A stretch of DNA of 6,262 nucleotides from Phycisphaerae bacterium (GTDB lineage: Bacteria > Planctomycetota > Phycisphaerae > Phycisphaerales > SM1A02). The DNA lies in NCBI GenBank assembly GCA_002862325.1, contig PKCT01000113.1, positions 1 through 6,262 on the forward strand, in the 5' to 3' direction. Shown in pieces: positions 1 to 5,855 of this stretch (within the stretch, counting starts at the first letter, position 1; each line of letters starts with the position of its first letter). The notes under the pieces were generated by a model that had not been told where the DNA came from, did no database searches, and saw nothing but the letters and a program-made list of their open reading frames with translations. The translations under genes were made by a program, and so were the position numbers.

Positions 1-613
1 CCTCCTCGATGACCTCGTCGAGGTGCCGGTAGGCGTCTCGCCAGTTTCGACGCTTCTCGGCTCGGGCCGCAGCCTCGAGCTTGGGCTTCGCGAACCGCTC
101 GAGCTTGGGGTTGTAACGACCCTCCACCACCAGATGGACCACGTCCTCGAACTTGGGGTCGAGCGGGTTGCCGATGTAGGCCACCGTGTTGTTGGCATCG
201 ACGATGAAGACCGAGGGGATGCCTCGGCGGCCGGCCGCTTCGAACCAGGCCTGCTTGGCGCCTCCGTCGATGGCCACCGGATAGGTCATCCGCTTGCCCT
301 GCTTGCGGACGAACGTCCGGACCTTCGAGACCTCCTTCACCTCGTCGGTGATGCCGATGACGTTCAGCCCTCGGGAGCGGTACTTCTCGTAGATCTCGTT
401 GAGATGCGGGATCGACTTGCGGCACGGTCCGCACCAGGTCGCCCAGAACTCGACGATGTAGGGGCTCCCCTCGCCGACCGAGGTCTCCCCCTGGATCCAC
501 TCCTCGACCTCGACCTCCGGCGCCAGGTCTCCGACCTCGAGATCGTTCTCGGCGTGCGCCGTCCCGACGAGAAGAAGAGCGAGGGCGAATCCGACGATCG
601 TTGCTGCGCGCAT
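1..613 (-). CDS. Secreted thioredoxin-fold (TlpA/redoxin-like) protein, C-terminus cut off
   Basis: The reading frame runs from an ATG at 613 leftwards off the window, giving 204 codons without a stop. Residues 1-21 look like a Sec signal peptide: a short basic start (MRAA), a hydrophobic core (residues 6-17) and an AHA cleavage motif before Glu22. The domain that follows has the TlpA/AhpC-TSA layout: GDLAPEVEVEEW at 28-39, the strand VEFWATW leading into the redox motif WCGPC (Cys61 and Cys64), and the cis-proline loop GIPSVFIVD at 131-139. Members of this family act outside the cytoplasm as thiol:disulfide reductases or oxidoreductases; the substrate here is unknown. From about residue 165 the chain becomes charged and helical, ending in RRNWRDAYRHLDEVIEE, which could begin a TPR-like or coiled extension past the normal redoxin fold. 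The start is supported by AGGA (622-625) eight bases upstream. It lies 98 bases downstream of pgk on the same strand, so read-through transcription is possible. The fold is near certain; the exact role is not. Confidence 0.88.
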   Translation of the reverse strand, partial: MRAATIVGFALALLLVGTAHAENDLEVGDLAPEVEVEEWIQGETSVGEGSPYIVEFWATWCGPCRKSIPHLNEIYEKYRSRGLNVIGITDEVKEVSKVRTFVRKQGKRMTYPVAIDGGAKQAWFEAAGRRGIPSVFIVDANNTVAYIGNPLDPKFEDVVHLVVEGRYNPKLERFAKPKLEAAARAEKRRNWRDAYRHLDEVIEE

Positions 614-711
614 GAGATGATTCCTGAGAATGGGCTAGGGCGAAGGATCTCCCCCTTCAGCGTATCTCGCAAGGAGGATCGGGGCCACTCCTCGAACGGC
701 CGCCCCCCAAA
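614..711 (-). other. Spacer between pgk and the redoxin gene
   Basis: This stretch contains the redoxin ribosome binding site at its left end. I see no convincing intrinsic terminator for pgk: only short inverted pairs (a 5-bp GAAGG/CCTTC pair around 643-659 and a 5-bp AGGAG/CTCCT pair around 672-693), neither followed by a T-run on the minus strand. I also see no good sigma70-type promoter. The absence of a terminator is compatible with co-transcription of pgk and the redoxin gene, but a weak promoter could be missed by eye. Confidence 0.4.
622..625 (-). promoter_or_regulatory. Ribosome binding site of the redoxin gene
   Basis: On the minus strand the sequence reads AGGA, then eight bases, then the ATG at 613-611. 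This spacing is normal for a Shine-Dalgarno site and supports starting the protein at the residue just before the signal peptide. Confidence 0.6.
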
Positions 712-1917
712 TCAAGCCGGATCGAGTACCGAAAGCGCGGGCATCGCCCCCCCTTCCAGCATCGTGAGGCTCGCCCCACCGCCGGTGGAGACGTGCGATA
801 CGCGGTCACCCATCTCGAAACCCTGGATCGCGGAGGCCGTGTCGCCACCGCCCACGATGGTGGTGGCACCGGCCACCGTCGCGGCGACCATCGCTTCGGC
901 GACGCGACGGGTGCCGGCGTCGAAGGGCGGCACTTCGAAGAGCCCCATGGGACCGTTCCAGACCACGGTGCGGGCGGACTCTACCGCCGCCGCGAAGGTC
1001 TTCGCGGTCTCCGGACCGATGTCCAGTCCCATCAGGTCCGCCGGGATGTCGCGTCCGTGGACGCTCCTCTCGCCACCATCGGTGGACTCGGCGCACACGA
1101 AGTCGCTGGGCAACAGGAGCGTGGTCGAGCTTGACTCCAGCTCCGCCAGCATGGTCTTCGCCTCTTCGATCATGGAGGACTCGACCAGGCTGCGACCGAC
1201 GTCGTGCCCCATGGCGCGAAGCAGGGTGAAGGCCATGGCCCCGCCGACGATCAGGGTGTCGACCGTGCCGGCGAGTCGTCGGATCGTCTTGAGCTTGTCG
1301 GAGATCTTCGCACCGCCGAGGATCGCGACGAACGGACGTTCCGCCTGCTCGATCGCAGCCCCGAGATACTGGAGTTCCCGTTCGAGAAGCTTGCCCGCCA
1401 CGCCGGGTCGATCCGCCATGGCCTCCCGCACCGCGACCATCGAGGCGTCCGACCGGTGCGCTGCACCGAACGCGTCGTTGCAGTAGACGTCGCCGTACTC
1501 GGCCAGTGCCGCCGCGAATGCGGCGTCGCCCTTCTTCTCGCCCGCGTGGAACCTCAAGTTTTCCAGGAGAAGCACGTCTCCCGCCTTCATCGCGGCGACG
1601 CCGTCACGGGTTTGGTCGTCGAGGCAGTCCGCGCCGGGAAAGGCGACCGGTCGACCGAGGAGTTCGGCCAGTCGGACGGCCACCGGCGCGAGGGAGAAGG
1701 CCGGTTCGGCACCGGTCCCCTTTGGCCGACCGAGATGACTCATCAGAACGACCCGGCCACCGCGATCGAGGACTGAGGTGATGGTGGGAAGTGCGGCCCG
1801 AATCCGCGTGTCGTCATCGATGCCGGCATCGCTCAACGGCACGTTGAAATCGACCCGCACGAGAACGGAACGGTCGGCAACCTCGACATCGTCGATCGTC
1901 TTCCTGGCGCTGGACAC
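712..1917 (-). CDS. pgk: Phosphoglycerate kinase
   Basis: This cytoplasmic glycolytic and gluconeogenic enzyme transfers phosphate between 1,3-bisphosphoglycerate and ADP, giving 3-phosphoglycerate and ATP. The protein has 401 residues, usual for bacterial Pgk, with both lobes intact. In the N-terminal substrate lobe are RVDFNVP at 21-27 (Asp23, Asn25), Arg38, SHLGRPKG at 60-67 (His61, Arg64), LLLENLRF at 116-123 (Arg122) and DAFGAAHR at 148-155. In the C-terminal nucleotide lobe are GGAKISDK at 201-208, VGGAMAFT at 224-231, WNGPMGLFE at 320-328, GGGDTASA at 356-363 and STGGGASLTMLEGG at 377-390. The start is a GTG at 1917-1915, preceded seven bases away by AGGAG. The frame stays open upstream to 2253, but that extension runs across miaA on the other strand and would place about 112 unrelated residues before the conserved start, so it was discarded. 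The gene is divergent from miaA. No gap, tpi or other glycolytic gene is visible beside it. Confidence 0.97.
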   Translation of the reverse strand: MSSARKTIDDVEVADRSVLVRVDFNVPLSDAGIDDDTRIRAALPTITSVLDRGGRVVLMSHLGRPKGTGAEPAFSLAPVAVRLAELLGRPVAFPGADCLDDQTRDGVAAMKAGDVLLLENLRFHAGEKKGDAAFAAALAEYGDVYCNDAFGAAHRSDASMVAVREAMADRPGVAGKLLERELQYLGAAIEQAERPFVAILGGAKISDKLKTIRRLAGTVDTLIVGGAMAFTLLRAMGHDVGRSLVESSMIEEAKTMLAELESSSTTLLLPSDFVCAESTDGGERSVHGRDIPADLMGLDIGPETAKTFAAAVESARTVVWNGPMGLFEVPPFDAGTRRVAEAMVAATVAGATTIVGGGDTASAIQGFEMGDRVSHVSTGGGASLTMLEGGAMPALSVLDPA

Positions 1918-2021
1918 GGGTGGTCTCCTGGGCTTCGAACTGGTACATGCCCCCTCCACCGAGGCGTGACGGAGTCGCGATGATATCCCCTCGCGGCCGA
2001 GGTACCGTGACGGCGAATTCG
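1918..2021. promoter_or_regulatory. Divergent spacer between pgk and miaA
   Basis: The two genes point away from each other, so promoters for both should lie in or near these 104 bases. On the minus strand a hexamer TATCAT (1980-1985) matches five of six positions of a -10 box and would give a leader of roughly 55 bases before the pgk GTG, but I see no matching -35 box at 16-18 bases. I see no clear plus-strand promoter for miaA. The miaA start is not certain: GGAG (1971-1974) precedes an ATG at 1980, and GAGG (1999-2002) precedes a GTG at 2007. Either would use part of this spacer as coding sequence. Confidence 0.4.
1925..1929 (-). promoter_or_regulatory. Ribosome binding site that fixes the GTG start of pgk
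   Basis: On the minus strand AGGAG is followed by seven bases (ACCACCC) and then GTG. No ATG lies in frame between this point and the conserved RVDFNVP motif. The protein from this GTG has the usual Pgk length and places Asp23, Asn25, Arg38 and Arg122 at the positions expected for the family. Confidence 0.8.
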
Positions 2022-2957
2022 ATGAACGAGTCGCCCCGCGCCATCCTCCTCCTGCTCGGACCGACCGCCGGCGGGAAGACCTCGCTTTCGGTGCGGGTCG
2101 CCTCGACGCTTCCGGCCGGCGCCGAGTGCATCCTCGCCGATTCCATGCAGATCTATCGCGGCATGGTGGTCGGCACCGCCCAGCCACGGAAGGAGGAGAT
2201 GCTCGGGGTCCCCCATCATCTGTGCGGGGTCGTCGACCCGGGGGGAGACCCATTCAGTGCGCACGACTGGCTCGCCGCGGCCACACGCTCGATCGAGGAA
2301 ATCCGACTCCGGAATCGGACGCCCATCGTCGTCGGAGGCACCAATCTGTACGCCAGGGCCCTCCTGGAAGGACTCTTCGATGGACCGGGAAGGGACGACG
2401 CCGTTCGATCGAATCTCGAAGCCCTCGACGACGACACGCTCTTCGCTCGACTGCGGGAGGTCGATCCAGCCTCCGCGAATCGACTTCATCCGCGGGATCG
2501 TCGCCGCGTCGTTCGAGCCCTCGAAGTCCACGAAACGACCGGAACGCCTTTGAGTGAGCATCAACGGGAATGGCAGGACGCGATGAGACCGCGAGCGGAC
2601 GTTCGAGTCGCGGTTCTGACCTGGTCGACGCCGGAGATCAACCGACGCATCAACGCCCGGGTCAGGCAGATGATGGAGCAAGGATTCCTCGAAGAGGTGG
2701 ACGTCTTGCGCCGATCCGGGGCACTGGGCCCGCAAGCCGCCGAAGCGGTCGGCTACCGGGAACTCGGTGAGCACCTCGATGGACGGCTCGAGCTCGATGC
2801 CGCGGTCGAGCAGATCAAGATCCGGACCCGCAGATTCGCCAAGCAGCAGCGAACCTGGCTTCGACGCTTTGCCGCGCTTCCAGGAGCGATCACGCTGAGA
2901 CCGGAGGAAGAGGAAGAGTCCCAGATGGTGTCGCGGTTGCAGGAGCACCTGGGGTAA
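2022..2957 (+). CDS. miaA: tRNA dimethylallyltransferase (i6A37 synthase)
   Basis: MiaA transfers the dimethylallyl group of DMAPP to N6 of adenine 37 in tRNAs that read UNN codons, which stabilises codon-anticodon pairing. From this ATG the protein has 311 residues, typical for the family. The P-loop GPTAGGKT is at 13-20, then DSMQIYRGMVVGTAQP at 40-55 (Asp40 is the expected general base), VPHHL at 63-67, VGGTNLYARALLEG at 104-117 (Thr107), DRRRVVRALEV at 159-169, the GFLEEV helix at 221-226, AVGYREL at 242-248 and the tRNA-contacting RTRRFAKQQRTWLRR at 268-282. The tail is acidic (five Glu at 295-299). Starts at ATG 1980 (14 residues longer) or GTG 2007 (5 residues longer) have better ribosome binding sites. 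I kept 2022 because it puts the P-loop about a dozen residues from the N-terminus, as is usual. No hfq or mutL neighbour is present. It appears to be a single-gene unit. Confidence 0.95.
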   Translation: MNESPRAILLLLGPTAGGKTSLSVRVASTLPAGAECILADSMQIYRGMVVGTAQPRKEEMLGVPHHLCGVVDPGGDPFSAHDWLAAATRSIEEIRLRNRTPIVVGGTNLYARALLEGLFDGPGRDDAVRSNLEALDDDTLFARLREVDPASANRLHPRDRRRVVRALEVHETTGTPLSEHQREWQDAMRPRADVRVAVLTWSTPEINRRINARVRQMMEQGFLEEVDVLRRSGALGPQAAEAVGYRELGEHLDGRLELDAAVEQIKIRTRRFAKQQRTWLRRFAALPGAITLRPEEEEESQMVSRLQEHLG

Positions 2958-2967
2958 TCCTTTTTTT
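2941..2967 (+). terminator. Probable rho-independent terminator of miaA, overlapping its stop codon
   Basis: The bases AGGA (2941-2944) can pair with TCCT (2958-2961), and inside them ACC (2947-2949) pairs with GGT (2953-2955) around a three-base loop, with a 2x2 internal loop between the two short stems. A run of seven T (2961-2967), striking in such GC-rich sequence, follows directly. The stem is imperfect and includes the end of the miaA coding sequence, so this is a moderate call. Confidence 0.42.
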
Positions 2968-3019
2968 GGACAGGGATGGGGGTTTTGGTGGTTCTCGGAC
3001 GTTTCTGGCCGATCTCCGC

Positions 3020-3049
3020 TTGACGGCGACCTGCCAATCTTCTTTCAAT
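3020..3049 (+). promoter_or_regulatory. Candidate sigma70-type promoter for topA
   Basis: TTGACG (3020-3025) matches five of six positions of the -35 box. After an 18-base spacer, TTCAAT (3044-3049) matches four of six positions of the -10 box. Transcription would begin near 3056 and give a leader of about 94 bases before the topA ATG. This is the best promoter match I see in the spacer, and it follows the probable miaA terminator. It was judged by eye only. Confidence 0.4.
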
Positions 3050-3063
3050 GCCGCCCCTGCATG

Positions 3064-3080
3064 CAGCCGATGGCCGGCTG
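3064..3080 (+). repeat. Perfect inverted repeat (hairpin) in the topA leader
   Basis: CAGCCG (3064-3069) and CGGCTG (3075-3080) are exact reverse complements separated by five bases, giving a compact GC-rich hairpin. The 10-base palindrome CTGCATGCAG (3057-3066) overlaps its left arm. Both lie just after the predicted transcription start, so they could act in the topA leader RNA or as an operator. No T-run follows, so it is not an intrinsic terminator. Confidence 0.45.
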
Positions 3081-3133
3081 ACCGAGCGATGTTTTGGGAT
3101 CTCCCAGGTCCAGGTAGTTCGAAACGAGCCCGA

Positions 3134-3139
3134 GAAGGT
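3134..3139 (+). promoter_or_regulatory. Ribosome binding site of topA
   Basis: GAAGGT lies ten bases before the ATG at 3150. It is a modest match at slightly long spacing, but it is better than anything before the in-frame upstream ATG at 3048, so it favours the 895-residue protein over a 929-residue one. Confidence 0.5.
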
Positions 3140-3149
3140 ATTTCCGTCC

Positions 3150-5837
3150 ATGGCCAAGAAGTCGACCACCAAGAAGTCCGCCGGCAAGAAGGCCGGCAGC
3201 AAGAAGACGTCGAAGAAGACGACGTCCAGGAGAACGCCCTCCGCTGCCGGCAAGCAACTGGTGATCGTCGAGAGTCCGGCGAAGGCCAAGACGATCAATA
3301 GATACCTGGGACCAGACTTCGTGGTGACCGCGTCGGTCGGGCACATCCGCGATCTCCCCAGCAAGGCGCCGAAGGGCTCGAAACAGCCCGTTCCGGGCGT
3401 GGACCTCGAGAACGACTTCGAGCCGAGCTACGAAGTCCTCGACGCCAAGAAGAAGACCGTCACCGACCTCAAGAAGGCGGCCAAGGGTGCCAGTCAGATC
3501 TGGTTCGCGACCGACCTCGATCGCGAGGGCGAGGCGATCGCGTGGCACCTCGCGAACATCCTCGGGGTCGAACCTTCGGCCGCCAAGCGGGTCGTCTTCA
3601 ACGCGATCACCAAGAGCGAGATCGAACGGGCGTTCGAGAAGCCGCACCCGATCGACGAATACAAGGTCAACGCCCAGCAGGCCCGGCGGATCCTCGACCG
3701 GATCGTCGGCTATCAGGCGTCGCCGCTCCTGTGGAAAAAGGTGCTTCGCGGCCTGTCCGCCGGACGGGTGCAGTCGGTGGCGACGAGACTCATCATCGAA
3801 CGCGAACGCGAGATCGACGCGTTCGTCCCCGACGAGAGCTGGGAGGTCGGCGTCAAGCTCGCCCTCGATCCGGCGAACGCGTCGGCGCTCGGCTCGGCGT
3901 GGTCGGACTTCATGGGCCAACGGGACGAACAGGGCCGCGCCCCGAGCATCAAGCGACAGAACGCGTGGTTGTCGGAGCACGAGGGACTGCGGACCGAACT
4001 CGTGGAGCTCGGCGGCGAGAAGTTCAGCGTCGGCTGCAAGAAGGACGCGGTCGAGGATCTGTCCGCCGAGATCTCCGAGGTCGCCCGGGGTGTCGGGCTC
4101 TCCGCCGTCGAGGTCGCGACCTCCCAGAACCCCGACGGCAAGGGACCGGCGCGGTTCCTCCGCACCGTCTCGGGCGTGATCGGCTCCGAGGTCCGCTACG
4201 CGGTGGATGGCGTCGAGACGACGCGCAAGTCCTCGAAGCCCTTCGCCCCCTACATCACCAGCACGCTTCAGGTCGCGGCGAGCAACGTGCTCGGCTTCAC
4301 GGCGGATCGCACGATGCGGACCGCCCAGCAGCTCTACATGGGACTCGAGGTTCCCGGCGAGGGCCAGATCGGCCTCATCACCTACATGCGGACCGACTCG
4401 ACGCATCTTTCCGGGGACGCGATCGCGATGGCGCGGGAGTACATCGGCGATCGGCACGGCGACGACTACCTGCCCGACAAGCCCCGCTTCTACGGCTCCA
4501 GCAACAAGGATGCGCAGGAGGCCCACGAGGCGATCCGACCGACCGATCCGCGCCGCACGCCCGATCAGCTGAAGTCGGCCCTTAACGAGGATCAGCTCAA
4601 GCTCTATCGCCTGATCTGGAACCGCTTCGTGGCCTGTCAGATGACCGACGCGAAATGGGACTCGACGGCGGTCCGGTTCCGCCGCACCGACCAGGACACC
4701 GGCGCCGTGCTCAAGGCGACGGGGCGCGTGCTCGCCTTCGACGGCTGGACCCGGGTCGGCGGCGTCGCTGCGAGCGACGAACAGGTGCTGCCGACCTTCG
4801 GCAAGGGCGACGAGACCGCGCCGTTCGCGATCGAACCTCGACAGAAGTTCTCCTCACCCCCGCCTCGATACAACGAGGGCTCCCTCGTGAAGAAGCTCGA
4901 GGACGAGGGCATCGGTCGACCGTCGACCTACGCGTCGATCATCAAGGTCATCCAGGATCGCGGCTACGCGGAGAAGATCGGCAAGGCCTTCCACGCGACC
5001 GACGTCGGCGAGGTCGTCACCGACTTCATGATCGAGGCGTTCCCGAAGCTCATGGACTTCGGCTACACCCGGGATCTCGAGAAGCGGCTCGACGCCATCG
5101 AAGAGGAGCACGTCGAGTGGCGGGCGATGCTGCGGGAGTTCCATGGTCGCTTCAGCGATGCGCTGGAGCGGGCCCAGGAGGAGATGCCGCACGCCAAGTC
5201 GATCAAGAAGCCGGCGCCCTACGCCTGTCCGAAGTGCGGTGCGCAGACGTGCTACCAGTTCGGCAAGAACGGATACTTCCTGAGCTGCACCGCGTATCCC
5301 GACTGCGACTACGCGGCCCCCATCGACCGCGCGGGCCGTCCGCTTCTCCCGGAGATGGTCGACATCAGGTGCCCGGAGGACGGGGCACAGATGATCCTCC
5401 GCACCGGCCGATTCGGGAAGTTCCTCGCGAGCCCCAACTATCCCGACACCAAGTTCGTTCTCAACCTCGACAAGAAGGAGTGCCTGAAGTTCCCGGCGCC
5501 TCCACCACTGATGACCGACATCACCTGTCCGAAGTGCGAAGCCAAGCCGCTGAACCTTCGCGACGGCAAGCGGGGGCCATGGCTTGGGTGCTCCGGGTTC
5601 CCGAAGTGCCGCGGGCGGGAGAGCTTCGCCAAGCTCGAGGAGCCGGTCCGGGAGGCCCTCGAGAAGGACCTCAAGAAGCACCTCGAGGCGCATCCGATGC
5701 CGGAGATCGTCCGGATGGACGGAACGCCGATCGAGGAAGGCACGCCGATCGCCGACCTCGTGGTGCCGGGCCTCATCCAGGATCTTCCGATCCACCCGGA
5801 GGCCGTGCTCGACACGTCGCCTCGCAAGGCGGGATGA
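3150..5837 (+). CDS. topA: DNA topoisomerase I (type IA, omega protein)
   Basis: This enzyme relaxes negatively supercoiled DNA by cutting one strand through a 5'-phosphotyrosine link, with Mg2+, and balances gyrase. The protein has 895 residues. Residues 2-35 are a Lys/Ser/Thr-rich tail. The TOPRIM domain follows, with LVIVESPAKAK at 37-47 (Glu41) and ATDLDREGEAIAWHL at 120-134 (Asp122, Asp124, Glu126). Further family motifs are AGRVQSVATRLI at 204-215, PYITSTLQ at 367-374, the active-site motif GLITYMRTDST with Tyr412, AHEAIRPT at 458-465 and GIGRPSTYASII at 587-598. Three C-terminal topoisomerase zinc-finger units follow: Cys693/696/713/719 complete, a second at about 741-767 keeping only Cys741, and Cys793/796/814/820 complete. 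A charged tail of about 75 residues ends the protein. The ATG at 3150 is chosen because GAAGGT precedes it at 3134-3139 and MAKK is a typical beginning. The frame is open back to 3048, but that extension would overlap the candidate -10 box. The gene converges on the transporter gene with 18 bases between them. Confidence 0.97.
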   Translation: MAKKSTTKKSAGKKAGSKKTSKKTTSRRTPSAAGKQLVIVESPAKAKTINRYLGPDFVVTASVGHIRDLPSKAPKGSKQPVPGVDLENDFEPSYEVLDAKKKTVTDLKKAAKGASQIWFATDLDREGEAIAWHLANILGVEPSAAKRVVFNAITKSEIERAFEKPHPIDEYKVNAQQARRILDRIVGYQASPLLWKKVLRGLSAGRVQSVATRLIIEREREIDAFVPDESWEVGVKLALDPANASALGSAWSDFMGQRDEQGRAPSIKRQNAWLSEHEGLRTELVELGGEKFSVGCKKDAVEDLSAEISEVARGVGLSAVEVATSQNPDGKGPARFLRTVSGVIGSEVRYAVDGVETTRKSSKPFAPYITSTLQVAASNVLGFTADRTMRTAQQLYMGLEVPGEGQIGLITYMRTDSTHLSGDAIAMAREYIGDRHGDDYLPDKPRFYGSSNKDAQEAHEAIRPTDPRRTPDQLKSALNEDQLKLYRLIWNRFVACQMTDAKWDSTAVRFRRTDQDTGAVLKATGRVLAFDGWTRVGGVAASDEQVLPTFGKGDETAPFAIEPRQKFSSPPPRYNEGSLVKKLEDEGIGRPSTYASIIKVIQDRGYAEKIGKAFHATDVGEVVTDFMIEAFPKLMDFGYTRDLEKRLDAIEEEHVEWRAMLREFHGRFSDALERAQEEMPHAKSIKKPAPYACPKCGAQTCYQFGKNGYFLSCTAYPDCDYAAPIDRAGRPLLPEMVDIRCPEDGAQMILRTGRFGKFLASPNYPDTKFVLNLDKKECLKFPAPPPLMTDITCPKCEAKPLNLRDGKRGPWLGCSGFPKCRGRESFAKLEEPVREALEKDLKKHLEAHPMPEIVRMDGTPIEEGTPIADLVVPGLIQDLPIHPEAVLDTSPRKAG

Positions 5838-5855
5838 CGCCCTCCCGACGGATGC
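5838..5855. other. Short convergent spacer between topA and the transporter gene
   Basis: Only 18 bases separate the two stop codons. I see a 4-bp GGCG/CGCC pair straddling the topA stop (about 5828-5841) but no T-run on either side, so no intrinsic terminator is evident. The two transcripts probably overlap at their 3' ends unless Rho acts here. Confidence 0.4.

Noticed and set aside
640..700. Possible intrinsic terminator between pgk and the redoxin gene
   Set aside because: Only 5-bp stems with no T-run on the minus strand; this is below what chance gives in GC-rich DNA.
23..1486. A 487-codon open frame on the plus strand, antisense to the redoxin and pgk genes
   Set aside because: It is opposite two well-recognised proteins, its translation is low-complexity (rich in Pro, Arg, Ser, Ala) and resembles no family. 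Long antisense frames are expected where third positions are nearly always G or C.
1918..2253. Upstream extension of pgk to an earlier in-frame start
   Set aside because: It adds arginine- and proline-rich sequence antisense to miaA, has no family support, and the GTG at 1917 has a strong ribosome binding site.
1833..2948. A 371-codon open frame on the minus strand across miaA
   Set aside because: It is opposite a complete, motif-rich MiaA and shows no domain or signal of its own.
3048..3149. Upstream extension of topA by 34 codons to ATG 3048
   Set aside because: It overlaps the candidate -10 box and the leader hairpin, lacks a ribosome binding site, and MAKK at 3150 with GAAGGT upstream is a better start.
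3045..4526. A 493-codon open frame on the minus strand across topA
   Set aside because: It mirrors topA codon bias, being rich in Arg, Asp, Leu, Val and Gly, with no recognisable domain, and runs out over the topA leader. It is a shadow frame.
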